This document shows, one piece after another, positions 42,572 to 51,958 of a stretch of DNA of 64,000 bases. This DNA is from a bacterium EF100-94H03 bin56. GTDB taxonomy: Bacteria; Pseudomonadota; Alphaproteobacteria; SP197. The translations under genes and the position numbers were made by a program. Position 1 is the first letter of the stretch, and the number at the start of each line of letters is the position of its first letter. The DNA is taken from the NCBI GenBank assembly GCA_002238685.1, contig MPMV01000001.1, positions 1 through 64,000 on the forward strand. The letters run 5' to 3'. Below the pieces are notes generated by a model, which saw nothing but the letters and a program-made list of their open reading frames with translations, searched no databases and was not told the origin of the DNA.

Positions 42572-44638
42572 ATGCCGCAAGATACGGACAGGACCCACAC
42601 GATGTGTGAAGACGGCTGGCGTCTTGGCGTTGATATCGGTGGAACCTTCACCGACTTCCAGCTCATGAACACCCGGTCGGGAGAGGTGGTGGCGCTGAAG
42701 ACGCCGTCGACGCCGGACGACCCGTCGCTGGCTGTCGCGAGGGGACTCGAGGACATCACCAGGCGGCATGGCATCGACCCTGCCGCCATCCGCTACTTCG
42801 CCCACGGCACCACGCTCGCCGTCAACACGCTTCTCGAGCGCAACGGTGCGTGCACCGGGGTGCTGATGACCCGGGGCTTTACCGATACGCTCGAACTGCG
42901 CCGCCTGCGTCTTTCGAAGGCGAACGACTTCTTTGTGCCCCGGCCGGTTCCGCTGGTGCCCCGCCAGCTGGTCCGTCCGGTCGACGAGAGACTGATGGCC
43001 GACGGTGAGGTGCTCACGCCGCTGCGGCGCGAGGATGTGGAGGAGCAGGTCCGGGCCCTGCTGGACGAGGGCGTGGAGACCATTGCCGTGTGCTTTCTTC
43101 ACGCCTATCGCAATCCACGTCACGAACGACTGGCAAGACAGTGGATCACGGACAGTTTTCCCCAGGTCTACGTCACGGTCTCGACCGATGTGTGGCCCCA
43201 GCAGCGGGAGTACGAACGCGCTCTCATCAGTGTCATCAACGCCTATGTCGGCGGTCGCATGGAGGCCTACTTCACCACCCTTGAGAAACGGACACGGGAC
43301 CTCGCCATGCCGTGCCGTGTCTTTTCGACAAAGTCGAACGGTGGCGTCATGACGGCCGCCTCGGCAGCCCGCCGGCCGGTCGAGACCCTGCTCTCCGGCC
43401 CGGCCTCGGGAGTCATCGGCGCCCGTCACGTCGCCAGCACCATCGGAGACGATCAAGTCGTCACCCTCGACATGGGCGGCACCAGTGTCGACGTGTCGAT
43501 CATCCAGGGGGCCATCGGCCAGGCGACCGACAACACGATCGGGGACATCCCGGTCATCATGCCGGCCGTCGATGTGTCGGCAGTCGGTGCTGGTGGCGGT
43601 TCGATCGCCTGGACGGACAGCGAAGGCGTGCTCAAGGTGGGTCCCCGGAGCGCCGGGGCCCGGCCGGGCCCGGCGTGCTATTCCAGGGGCGGCACGCAGC
43701 CGACCGTCACCGATGCCTATCTTGTGGCCGGGATCATCGCCGAGGACAGCCTTCTCGATGGAACGATGGTTCTCGACAGTGCGCAGGCCCACGCCGCGAT
43801 CGACCGGCTGGCGGCCGTCATCGACCGCACGGGCAGCGAGACTGCCGATGCGATTCTCCAGGTGACGACAGCCAACATCTACGCGCAACTGCTGCCCCTG
43901 ACGGCGCGGCGGGGGATCGATACGACAGGATTCTCGATGCTGGCCTATGGTGCCGCCGGTCCGACGCAGGCCTTCATGCTGGCGCGGGAACTGGACATGC
44001 GCCGCATTATCGTGCCACCCGCACCCGGGACGCTGTGCGCCCTTGGATGCCTTGTCGCGGATTTTCGTGCGGACTTCGTCCAGAGTGTATGGCGTGATCT
44101 CGACGCCCTCTCGGACAAGGATCTTGGAGACGCCTATGCCCGTCTCGAATCCCAGGCGCGCGCCTGGCTGGCGGAACAGGATGCCGGGGTGGCGGACGTC
44201 CATGTCCTGCGTTCGGCGGATCTCTGCCATATCGGCCAGTCCTACGAGATCAACGTGCCATTCCCGGACGTTCCGGCCTTGTCCACCAAGGACCTGAACC
44301 GATGGTTTCTCGAGCGTTATCAGAAGGTCTACGGCTATCACGACCCGCACGCTCCTGTGCGGATGCTGGAAGCGCGCCTGCAGATTGTCGGTATCACGCC
44401 CACTCCTCCGGTCTTTTCCGTGCCCGCCGGAGGCGGCGGAGGACCCCGGGGCGTGCGGCGTGTTCACGAAGCGGGCGACGTGGTCGAGGCTCAAGTGTGG
44501 CGGCGCCAGGATCTGCGGCAGGAGGAAATCTATCCTGGTCCACTTGTGATCGAGCAGTACGACACCACCACGTGGGTGCCACCGGGCTTCGTGGCGACGG
44601 TTGACGAATACGGGAACCTCATCGGGGAACGCGGCTGA
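42572..44638 (+). CDS. hyuA: Hydantoinase/oxoprolinase family protein, A subunit
   Basis: A 688-residue HyuA/acetone-carboxylase-beta-type ATPase. RLGVDIGGTFTDF (residues about 17-29) is the N-terminal phosphate-binding motif, TTLAVNTLLERNGA follows, the hydantoinase A core has TLDMGGTSVDVSII and VGAGGGSIAW, and AYGAAGPTQAFML is the late acetate-kinase-like motif. Members hydrolyse 5-oxoproline, hydantoins or N-methylhydantoin with ATP. ATG 42572 is used; ATG 42602 is a possible alternative. It overlaps hyuB by one base. Confidence 0.9.
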   Translation: MPQDTDRTHTMCEDGWRLGVDIGGTFTDFQLMNTRSGEVVALKTPSTPDDPSLAVARGLEDITRRHGIDPAAIRYFAHGTTLAVNTLLERNGACTGVLMTRGFTDTLELRRLRLSKANDFFVPRPVPLVPRQLVRPVDERLMADGEVLTPLRREDVEEQVRALLDEGVETIAVCFLHAYRNPRHERLARQWITDSFPQVYVTVSTDVWPQQREYERALISVINAYVGGRMEAYFTTLEKRTRDLAMPCRVFSTKSNGGVMTAASAARRPVETLLSGPASGVIGARHVASTIGDDQVVTLDMGGTSVDVSIIQGAIGQATDNTIGDIPVIMPAVDVSAVGAGGGSIAWTDSEGVLKVGPRSAGARPGPACYSRGGTQPTVTDAYLVAGIIAEDSLLDGTMVLDSAQAHAAIDRLAAVIDRTGSETADAILQVTTANIYAQLLPLTARRGIDTTGFSMLAYGAAGPTQAFMLARELDMRRIIVPPAPGTLCALGCLVADFRADFVQSVWRDLDALSDKDLGDAYARLESQARAWLAEQDAGVADVHVLRSADLCHIGQSYEINVPFPDVPALSTKDLNRWFLERYQKVYGYHDPHAPVRMLEARLQIVGITPTPPVFSVPAGGGGGPRGVRRVHEAGDVVEAQVWRRQDLRQEEIYPGPLVIEQYDTTTWVPPGFVATVDEYGNLIGERG

Positions 44639-46677
44639 TGGACGATCCCGTTCGCCTCGAAATCCTTCTCAACCGCTTCCAGGCCATTGTCGACGAGATG
44701 GCAGGCGTGATCTCGCGCACGGCGCACACTGTCTTCGTCAAGGAAACACAGGACTACGGTTCGGTTCTCGTGTCGCGGTCGGGCGAGGTGTTCGCCGCGC
44801 CGCGCCGCTATGGCGTGCTGATGATGATCGGCATGCCCATGGCCGGAGCTCTCGAGCGGATCGGTGACGATGTTGGGGAGGGCGATGTCTTCATCTCCAA
44901 TGATCCGGATGCCACCCGGGGCATGGCGACCCATCTCTCCGATGTCTACCTGTGGGCGCCGGTCCATGTTGACGGCGCCTTGCTGTGCTGGGCGTGGACA
45001 TTCATCCATGTTTCGGACATCGGTGGCAGGGTTCCCGGATCGATCGCGCCATCGAGCCACGAGATCATCCAGGAAGGCCTGCGGATCCCGCCACAGAAAC
45101 TCTATCGCGGGGGTGTCCTCAACCAGCCTCTCCTTGACATGATTCTCGCCAACTGCCGGACCCCGGAGGGTAACTGGGGCGACATGAAGGCCTGCCTTGC
45201 CGGACTGGCAACGGCCGAAAGGAGGGTTCGGCAACTTGCCGGCCATTACGGCCGCGATGTGATCGACGGCACGATCGACGAGGCTCTCGACTATGCCGAG
45301 ACCCAGGCGCGCCGGGTGATCGCTCATGTTCCCGACGGCAGCTATCGCTACACTGACTACATCGAGGCCGACATGGTGGGTCTCGGCCTGGTGCGCATCC
45401 ATGTCACGCTGACGGTCGAGGGCGATGGCATGCTGCTTGATTTCACGGGGACAGCCCCCCAGGTGAGGGCAGCTCTCAACATCCCGACCTACAACCAGGA
45501 CGGGCACTGGATGCTGATCACCGGCCTGGTGAACTGGATGTGCACCCAGGCGCCGGCCATCGCCTACAACGCCGGCCTTGTGCGGCCTCTGAAGGTGACG
45601 ATCCCGAAGGGAACGATTCTCAATCCGGAGCCCGGTGCCGCCTGCGGGGCACGCTATTCCACCAGCCACAAGGTGTGCGATGTCACCGTGGGAGCCCTGG
45701 CCCAGGCGGTGCCGATGGAGTTGCCGGCGACAGATTCGGGGCAGGGTTCCATCCTCCTCGTTTCGGTCCCCGACCTGGAGACCGGCGGCACCAGGGTGTC
45801 GGTAATCCAGCCCATCGTCGGTGGTTCCGGGGGCCGACCGGTGGCGGACGGTGTCGATGGAACCATGGTGATCCTCAATTTTCTCAAGAACATCCCCACG
45901 GAGATCTTCGAGAACGAGATGCCGGAAATCCTCATCCGCCACTACGGACTGAGGGAGGATTCAGGCGGTCCGGGCCGCTACAGGGGAGGGACCGGCATCG
46001 AGATCGAAATCGAGACGTCGTCGCACTACACCTCGATCACGTCGCGGTGCATGGAGCGCTATGTCTTCGGCCCTCCCGGCAGACTGGGCGGACACATGGG
46101 CGCCACGGGATACACCAGTCTCAATCCGGGAACGCCCCTGGAACGCGACCTCGGCAAGATCGATGTCCTCGAACTGGGGCCCGGCGATGTCCTGAGGATC
46201 GGAACCCAGGGCGGGGGCGGCTTCGGTGATCCCCTCGAAAGGCCGGAGACCGACGTCGCCAGCGACGTGGTCAACGGCGTCGTGCATCGGACCAGTGCCG
46301 AACGGCACTACGGAGTCGTGCTCGATGACGACGGCATCATCGATGCTGCGGCAACAGCCGACCGGCGTCAGTCCATCCGCCGGGAACGGAATTGGCAGGA
46401 CCCTCCCCTCTACGGATTCGGCGAGGCCCGGGAAGCCTGGTCCGCACTGTGGCCGGATGATCTCGAGGACGCTATCTCGGCAGCCACCCGAACCCTGCCG
46501 GTACAGCTCAGGCAGTTCCTTCACCAGAAACTCGTCGAGGAGATCCACCGGCGCCTCGAAGGCGGAGAAATCGTGGCGCCGGCGTGCGTCCCGGATCTTC
46601 TCGCCACGCTCGATACCGGTATGCCGCGGCGGCAAGGCCACTTTCCCCTGGGGCCATGGCCGGACGAGGGCGTGTAA
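44638..46677 (+). CDS. hyuB: Hydantoinase/oxoprolinase family protein, B subunit
   Basis: A 679-residue HyuB-type subunit. Recognisable elements: GVISRTAHTVFVKETQDYGS near the N-terminus, DVFISNDPDATRGMATHLSD, LDFTGTAPQVRAALNIP, GCGGRYSTS-like CGARYSTSHKVCDV, then RYRGGTGIEIEIE and the Gly-rich TQGGGGFGDPLERP. It pairs with HyuA in a heteromeric ATP-dependent amidohydrolase. A C-terminal extension of about 120 residues beyond the Gly-rich motif is longer than usual. Confidence 0.9.
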   Translation: MDDPVRLEILLNRFQAIVDEMAGVISRTAHTVFVKETQDYGSVLVSRSGEVFAAPRRYGVLMMIGMPMAGALERIGDDVGEGDVFISNDPDATRGMATHLSDVYLWAPVHVDGALLCWAWTFIHVSDIGGRVPGSIAPSSHEIIQEGLRIPPQKLYRGGVLNQPLLDMILANCRTPEGNWGDMKACLAGLATAERRVRQLAGHYGRDVIDGTIDEALDYAETQARRVIAHVPDGSYRYTDYIEADMVGLGLVRIHVTLTVEGDGMLLDFTGTAPQVRAALNIPTYNQDGHWMLITGLVNWMCTQAPAIAYNAGLVRPLKVTIPKGTILNPEPGAACGARYSTSHKVCDVTVGALAQAVPMELPATDSGQGSILLVSVPDLETGGTRVSVIQPIVGGSGGRPVADGVDGTMVILNFLKNIPTEIFENEMPEILIRHYGLREDSGGPGRYRGGTGIEIEIETSSHYTSITSRCMERYVFGPPGRLGGHMGATGYTSLNPGTPLERDLGKIDVLELGPGDVLRIGTQGGGGFGDPLERPETDVASDVVNGVVHRTSAERHYGVVLDDDGIIDAAATADRRQSIRRERNWQDPPLYGFGEAREAWSALWPDDLEDAISAATRTLPVQLRQFLHQKLVEEIHRRLEGGEIVAPACVPDLLATLDTGMPRRQGHFPLGPWPDEGV

Positions 46678-46722
46678 GCGTCGGACCGGTCCCGTCCATC
46701 CGAATGGGCAGCTGGCGGACAG

Positions 46723-47916
46723 TCAGGAAAGGGCGCCGTGGGGGAGGTTCATGTTGGCCGCATCGCTTCCCAGGGAACCGGCGAGGAGACGCAGGGTCGA
46801 GTTGAACTCGTCGGTTTCGATGTTGCATGACCTCATGCAGCGGTCGCTGTCGGCGGCGAATTCCGTCCTTCCGTGGAGCACACGCTGATTGTTGAAGAAC
46901 AGTGCCTCGCCGGAGGCACAGGCGAGAGTGATCCGGTATGCGGGATCGAAGAGCATCTTCTGGAGGAGGCGCATGGCACGGTAGAAGGAGCGGATCTCGC
47001 CATCGGGGAGGTCTCCCGGACCGATGGCCCGGTCGAGAAGGCGGATACCGGCAATCTCTCCATCCTCGTCGAGACTGAAGGCCGGCGCCCGCATGCGAAA
47101 GTCGCGGTCCGGGTTGACGAGGCGCCGGTAGAAGGTGATGGGCCGGGTCGACAACAGGCGGAAGGCTTCTTCGTCCTTCTCCTTGAGGCGCATGCCGACA
47201 TTGAAGCCGTCAGTCAGGGTCGAGGCCCCGCCATGTGCCGATGCCTGGACAAAATGAAAGCAGGTCACGGATGGCGGATTCTGGCGGTAGGGTTCATCCG
47301 TGTGAGGATCGAGCCTGACGTTGAGGTCACCGAGAACGAGAGCGTCCCGCTTGTAGGTGAACTCGTAGATCCTGCCATAGTTCGTAGTCCGCAAGGGACC
47401 GGCCAGAGAGGCAATGGCTTCCGTGTGGTCCGGGTCACTCGGCACACCCCGCACCAGGACAAATCCGTAGTCCCTGAGCGTCTCCAGCATTGCCAGATGC
47501 GCAGCTGGATCCTCCATGCATGCGGCGTAATCTGCCTCAGGGTGGTCCTCGAGACCGCTGTCCCACAGGATCGGCCGGAATCGCCGCCGGTCCCGTTCCG
47601 CAACGCTGTTGCACCGGTTGCGCAGCCATTCGCCGGCAAAGCTGCTGGCATGACCGTCGCCCGACCACACGACATCCAGGGTTCCATGATCACCCACCCG
47701 TGTGCTGGCGATGCGGATATCCTCGGGGATGTCGACGAGCCGCAGCGAGCGTATGGCGCTGTGGTAGGTACCGCACGAGGCGCACTCGCAGGCGTATCTC
47801 AGCCAGAGTGCATCAAATCTGCTTCGGTGTCCGTCCTGCCAGTGAATGACCAGGTGGTCCCCGGCATTGTCGATATGGGCGAAACGGTAACGCAGTGTCG
47901 AGGCAACCCCAGTCAT
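46723..47916 (-). CDS. Gamma-butyrobetaine-hydroxylase-type Fe(II)/2-oxoglutarate dioxygenase
   Basis: A 397-residue protein in two domains. Residues 10-95 are the zinc-binding DUF971/GBBH-N domain (LWLRYACECASCGTYHSAIRSL within it, here with three close Cys and a His). Residues 130-397 form the TauD-like oxygenase with LDPHTDEPYRQNPP (His-x-Asp), VLHGRTEF (distal His) and CMRSCNIETDEF near the end. ATG 47916 (MTGVAS) is chosen; the longer frame upstream is non-homologous. It may hydroxylate gamma-butyrobetaine or a trimethyllysine-like compound. It converges with hyuB. Confidence 0.88.
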   Translation of the reverse strand: MTGVASTLRYRFAHIDNAGDHLVIHWQDGHRSRFDALWLRYACECASCGTYHSAIRSLRLVDIPEDIRIASTRVGDHGTLDVVWSGDGHASSFAGEWLRNRCNSVAERDRRRFRPILWDSGLEDHPEADYAACMEDPAAHLAMLETLRDYGFVLVRGVPSDPDHTEAIASLAGPLRTTNYGRIYEFTYKRDALVLGDLNVRLDPHTDEPYRQNPPSVTCFHFVQASAHGGASTLTDGFNVGMRLKEKDEEAFRLLSTRPITFYRRLVNPDRDFRMRAPAFSLDEDGEIAGIRLLDRAIGPGDLPDGEIRSFYRAMRLLQKMLFDPAYRITLACASGEALFFNNQRVLHGRTEFAADSDRCMRSCNIETDEFNSTLRLLAGSLGSDAANMNLPHGALS

Positions 47917-48081
47917 GGCGGTAAACCTTGGCGAATCGACACTACACAAAGTGTCACAACCGCGGTTCCCCGGCAAGCAGGAATTGTTCCGACAGTCGCG
48001 ATCCCACCGACCACAACGTCCCTGACAATCATGGCGGGCGGCTGGTAGACTCGGCGCTTCGTCTGATCGGGTCGAGATGCC

Positions 48082-48834
48082 ATGACACAGCCACAAGAGG
48101 TTCCTGGCGCCATGTCCGAGGAGGAGTGGCAGGTTCGTTGCGATCTTGCCGCATGCTACCAGCTGGTCGATCTCTACGGCTGGTCGGATCTGTCGAGCAC
48201 CCACATCTCCGCGCGCATTCCGGGAACCGACGACGTTCTCTTCAATCCCTATGGCGTTCTGTTCGACCAGATCACGGCGAGTTCACTGGTGAGAGTCGAT
48301 GGCGGTGGCGAAGGCGACATCAATCCCGCCGGTTTTCTCATTCACCGTGCCGTCCACGATGCCAGGCCAGATGTTCACTGCGTTCTCCACACCCACACAC
48401 GGGCCGGCAACGCCGTCGCCATGCAGGAGGCCGGACTGCTGCCGCTCAGCCAGAAGGCCCTCATCCTGATGGGCTGGATCGGCTACCACGACTTCGAGGG
48501 TGTCGTTCTCGACGCCGACGAGCAGCAGCGCCTTGTCCGCGACCTCGGCGACAACATGATCCTCGTTCTGCGCAACCACGGATTGCTCACGTGCGGTGAC
48601 AGTGTCGCATCGGCGTTCGTGTGGATGCACCGCATGGAAGCAGCCTGCAGGTACCAGGTCGACGGCATGTCGAGTGGCACGCCGCTTCGCCTTCCGGATG
48701 AGGGTGTCCAGGAGAAGACCATCGAGCAGGGCCGCCGCATTCTCTCGAACTCGGGCCATGCTCGCTCGGGCATGGAGTGGTCGTCCCTCCTCACGCAGCT
48801 CGAACGGGAAAGAGGGAACGCCTGGCGGACGTGA
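48082..48834 (+). CDS. Class II aldolase/adducin-family protein
   Basis: A 250-residue protein of the class II aldolase/adducin fold. The zinc-binding His residues are in VHCVLHTHTRAGNAVA (residues about 94-109) and ILRNHGLLTCG (near 156), and SSTHISARIPG near 36 is the substrate-binding start of the fold. Relatives cleave sugar phosphates or lactaldehyde-type products. No sugar-phosphate signature is decisive here. The stop is four bases from the convergent SDR stop. Confidence 0.87.
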   Translation: MTQPQEVPGAMSEEEWQVRCDLAACYQLVDLYGWSDLSSTHISARIPGTDDVLFNPYGVLFDQITASSLVRVDGGGEGDINPAGFLIHRAVHDARPDVHCVLHTHTRAGNAVAMQEAGLLPLSQKALILMGWIGYHDFEGVVLDADEQQRLVRDLGDNMILVLRNHGLLTCGDSVASAFVWMHRMEAACRYQVDGMSSGTPLRLPDEGVQEKTIEQGRRILSNSGHARSGMEWSSLLTQLERERGNAWRT

Positions 48835-48837
48835 ACC

Positions 48838-49599
48838 TCAGGCGGCGGTCAGGCCGCCGTCGATGACGAATTCGGCACCGGTCACGAACCGGCTTTCGGG
48901 ACCGGCAAGATAGAGAATCATGTCGGCAACTTCGCGCGCCCCACCCAGGCGGCCGAGAGGGATTTGCGCCTCGAGTTTCCTGCGGGTGCTTTCCGGATCG
49001 CGGCTGCGCTGGATGAGGGAGTCGACCATCGGTGTCTCGATGAACGCCGGATGCACCGAATTGCAGCGGATGTTGTAGCGCTTGCGGGCGCAGTGGAGGG
49101 CAACGGACTTGGTGAGCAGGCGCACGGCACCCTTGCTCGCGTTGTAGGCGGCAAGATTGTGGCCGCCGACGAGACCGGACACCGACGAGAGATTGACGAT
49201 CGATCCGCCACCGGACTCCTTCATGGCGATGACCGCGTGCTTGCACCCGAGGAATGTCCCGTCGGCGTTGACGGCCATGACCCGGCGCCAGTCCTCGAGT
49301 GTCGTCTCCTCCACATTGGAGGAGCGGCCCGTTCCGGCGCTGTTGACGAGGACGGCAATCGGTCCGATGGCGTTCCCGGCTTCAGTGATCGCCTCCATCC
49401 ATGAGTCCTCACACGTCACGTCATGGTGGATGGCGCACACGGATGGTCCAAGCGGGCCGGCAGCCGCAGCCAGCCCGGCTTCGTCGATGTCGCTCATCGC
49501 GACCCGGGCGCCTTCCTCGAGGAGGCGGTGAACGGTCAGCAAACCGATCCCGGATGCGGCCCCGGTGACCAGTGCCGACGTTCCCGTGAAGCGTCCCAT
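48838..49599 (-). CDS. Short-chain dehydrogenase/reductase
   Basis: A 253-residue SDR with SALVTGAASGIG at residues 7-18, MSDIDEAGL after beta-2 (Asp, suggesting NAD), NSAGTG near 89, Ser in NLSSVSG and YNASKGA as the Tyr-Lys pair. The end DGGLTAA is typical. The gene is divergent from the following SDR gene at 49731, with a shared upstream region of about 130 bases that must hold both promoters. Confidence 0.87.
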   Translation of the reverse strand: MGRFTGTSALVTGAASGIGLLTVHRLLEEGARVAMSDIDEAGLAAAAGPLGPSVCAIHHDVTCEDSWMEAITEAGNAIGPIAVLVNSAGTGRSSNVEETTLEDWRRVMAVNADGTFLGCKHAVIAMKESGGGSIVNLSSVSGLVGGHNLAAYNASKGAVRLLTKSVALHCARKRYNIRCNSVHPAFIETPMVDSLIQRSRDPESTRRKLEAQIPLGRLGGAREVADMILYLAGPESRFVTGAEFVIDGGLTAA

Positions 49600-49730
49600 A
49601 ATTCTTCATGCTCCATGCCGTCACAGGCACTGACGATAGGCGAGGCGATGGCGGCGCGGCAACCATCGACCGTTGCAGCCGCTGCTTCCAGGGCGCACCA
49701 TGATCCTTCCGGCAACCGGAGAATGAACCC

Positions 49731-50489
49731 ATGGGGCGCGGCATCGAAGACAGGGTGGCCCTTGTGACAGGGGGTGGGTCGGGGATTGGCGAGGCGACGG
49801 CCGAGCGTCTTGCCGGCGAGGGCGCCAGGGTCTTCATTGTCGGGCGCCGCCAGGAGCGGCTCACGGCTGTCGTTGACCGTATCAGGGCTGAGGGCGGCAC
49901 CGCCGAGGGCAGCTCAGTCGATCTTTCCACGAGAACTGGCGGTGACGAGGCAGTTGCGGCGGCGGTCGCGTGGGGAGGCAGGCTCGACATTCTCGTCAAT
50001 GCCGCCGGGACCTTTCCGGCGACTCCTGTCGACAGCCTCGACGATGGGGACTGGGAGGATGCGCTCGCCATCAATCTTGGCGCCGTCATGAGGACGTCGC
50101 GCGCTGCGGCGCGAACGATGACCGAGAGCGGTGGGTCCATCGTAAACATCGCGTCGGTCAATGCCATCATGGGGGACAAGGTCTCGGTCTGCAGCGCCTA
50201 CAGCGCCGCCAAGTCGGGGCAACTGGGTCTCACCATGCAGTTTGCCGCCGAACTCGCGCCCTCCATCCGGGTGAATGCCATCCTGCCCGGGCCGGTCGAT
50301 ACGCCCATGCTGGAGGGGTGGCTGGACGATCCGGGAGAGCGCCGCGTCTGGCTGGAACGCTTTGTTCCTCTCAACCGCCTGGGACATCCAGCGGAGATTG
50401 CCGGCGCGGTGGCCTTTCTCGTTTCTGATGACGGCGCCTACATTACCGGCGCGGTCCTCCCCGTCGACGGGGGCATGACCGTTGTCTGA
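49731..50489 (+). CDS. Short-chain dehydrogenase/reductase
   Basis: A 252-residue SDR. VALVTGGGSGIG is at residues 7-18, VGRRQERL after beta-2 favours NADP, NAAGTF near 86, Ser in NIASVNA (Asn-Ile-Ala-Ser) and YSAAKSG as the Tyr-Lys pair. It begins a rightward set with the DUF1989 gene (overlapping), the MBL-fold gene and the TPR gene, so the four are probably one operon. Confidence 0.87.
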   Translation: MGRGIEDRVALVTGGGSGIGEATAERLAGEGARVFIVGRRQERLTAVVDRIRAEGGTAEGSSVDLSTRTGGDEAVAAAVAWGGRLDILVNAAGTFPATPVDSLDDGDWEDALAINLGAVMRTSRAAARTMTESGGSIVNIASVNAIMGDKVSVCSAYSAAKSGQLGLTMQFAAELAPSIRVNAILPGPVDTPMLEGWLDDPGERRVWLERFVPLNRLGHPAEIAGAVAFLVSDDGAYITGAVLPVDGGMTVV

Positions 50490-51168
50490 CAAGAGGGCCG
50501 CCGCCGGCACGCAACTCCTCGTGCGTGATGATCTGGTGGCGCCCGGAGCGCCGTGGTCCGGCGTTGTCCGTCGTGGCGAGACGCTGCGCATCATCGATCT
50601 TGAGGGACGCCAGGGTGTCGATTTCCTGTGTTACAACGCCGCCGATCCCGCGGAGCGCTATCACGCACCGAACACCATCAAGAAGAGCGCAACGCTGCGG
50701 CTGACCCGGGGCCATGTGCTCTACTCCGATCGGGCGCGGCCGCTCTTCACCATCGTTGCCGACACCTGCGGCTTTCATGACACCATCGCCGGCTGCTGCA
50801 GCGAACCCTCCAACGCGATGCTCTATGGTGTCACCGGCGTGCCCGGGTGCCGCGAGAACTTTCTCAAGGCGCTGGCGCCACATGGTCTGGGCTGGCGGGA
50901 CATCGTTCCCAACGTGAACTTCTTCTGCCACGTTCCTGTCCGCGAGGAGTTCCTGCTGGCGGAACGCACGTTCGTCGACAGTCCGTCCGCACCGGGCGCC
51001 CGGGTCGATCTCAGGGCCGAGCGGGATGTTCTCGCCGTCATCTCCAATTGTCCGCAAGTCAACAACATGGCAGCCGGCGGCCGGCCGACACCGATACGCG
51101 TCCGGATCATCGCTTGCCGACAGGGCGATGCGTGGCATCATGACGAACCGAAAACGCTGGGGAACTGA
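50482..51168 (+). CDS. Urea-carboxylase-associated (DUF1989) family protein
   Basis: A 228-residue DUF1989 protein: GVVRRGETLRIIDLEGRQGV near the start, DFLCYNAADPAERYHAPNT, FTIVADTCGFHDTIAGCC, CRENFLKALAPHGLGWRDI and VNFFCHVPVREE. The Cys and His residues of those motifs form the putative metal site of the family. Relatives accompany urea carboxylase, and some act on carboxyguanidine. Neither partner is here. The start is a TTG at 50482, eight bases inside the SDR end; no ATG gives the family N-terminus. Confidence 0.85.
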   Translation: MSDKRAAAGTQLLVRDDLVAPGAPWSGVVRRGETLRIIDLEGRQGVDFLCYNAADPAERYHAPNTIKKSATLRLTRGHVLYSDRARPLFTIVADTCGFHDTIAGCCSEPSNAMLYGVTGVPGCRENFLKALAPHGLGWRDIVPNVNFFCHVPVREEFLLAERTFVDSPSAPGARVDLRAERDVLAVISNCPQVNNMAAGGRPTPIRVRIIACRQGDAWHHDEPKTLGN

Positions 51169-51170
51169 CC

Positions 51171-51953
51171 ATGAGCTTCCGGATTGCTGACACGTGGTTC
51201 GAGCGCCGGCGGATCGATGACGACATCACGCTGGTCTTTGAGCCCCATGTCGACCCCCTGGGGCGTTGCAACATCTGGCATGTCCGGGGGTCGCAGACGG
51301 ATCTCCTTGTTGATACTGGCATGGGCATTGCCGAACTCAAGCCGGCGATTGCCGACCTCTTTGGCCACGCTGTCATTGCCTTTGCCACGCACACGCACTT
51401 CGATCATGTCGGTGGACTCCACGAGTTCTCCCAGCGCGTGGTTTCGCGCCAAGAGGCCGCCATCATGGAGGAGGGCGACAACCGCTTCTCCCTCTTCAGG
51501 GAGGACATGGAACCGGAAGTCGTGGAAACACTGGAGAACGCCGGCTACGCACTGCCGGAGTGTCTCATCGATGCGCTTCCCCATGAAGGCTACGACGCCA
51601 GGGCCTACCGGGTCGAACCGGCACGGCCAACCCGCGTCGTTGATGAGGGAGACGAGGTCTCCATCGGCAACCGGCGTTTCGAGGTGCTGCACCTTCCCGG
51701 CCATTCCCCGGGCAGCGTCGGCTTGTGGGAAGAACAGACGGGAACGCTGTTTTCCGGCGACGCGATCTATGACGGGCCGCTTCTTGACCAGTTGCCGGAG
51801 TCCGACGTGACCACCTACTGCCGGACCATGGAGCGCCTGATGACACTGCCCGTGACGGTCGTTCATGCCGGCCATGAACCGAGCTTTGGCAGGGAACGCC
51901 TTCTTGAACTGGCCCGCGCCTATCTTGACTCGCGGATGCACCCGGAAGCGTGA
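51171..51953 (+). CDS. Metallo-beta-lactamase-fold hydrolase
   Basis: A 260-residue MBL-fold protein. Metal-binding motifs: THTHFDHVGG (residues about 74-83), LPGHSPGSVG near 175, FSGDAIYDG near 195 and HAGHEPSFG near 230. DTGMG precedes the first motif as in glyoxalase-II-like and ribonuclease-Z-like branches. No lead from sequence to a substrate. It follows DUF1989 after two bases and precedes the TPR gene. Confidence 0.88.
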   Translation: MSFRIADTWFERRRIDDDITLVFEPHVDPLGRCNIWHVRGSQTDLLVDTGMGIAELKPAIADLFGHAVIAFATHTHFDHVGGLHEFSQRVVSRQEAAIMEEGDNRFSLFREDMEPEVVETLENAGYALPECLIDALPHEGYDARAYRVEPARPTRVVDEGDEVSIGNRRFEVLHLPGHSPGSVGLWEEQTGTLFSGDAIYDGPLLDQLPESDVTTYCRTMERLMTLPVTVVHAGHEPSFGRERLLELARAYLDSRMHPEA

Positions 51954-51958
51954 AGACC

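Noticed and set aside
47917-48204. 96-residue N-terminal extension of the gamma-butyrobetaine-type dioxygenase
   Set aside because: Non-homologous, Cys- and Arg-rich, and it overlaps the promoter and start of the class II aldolase gene.
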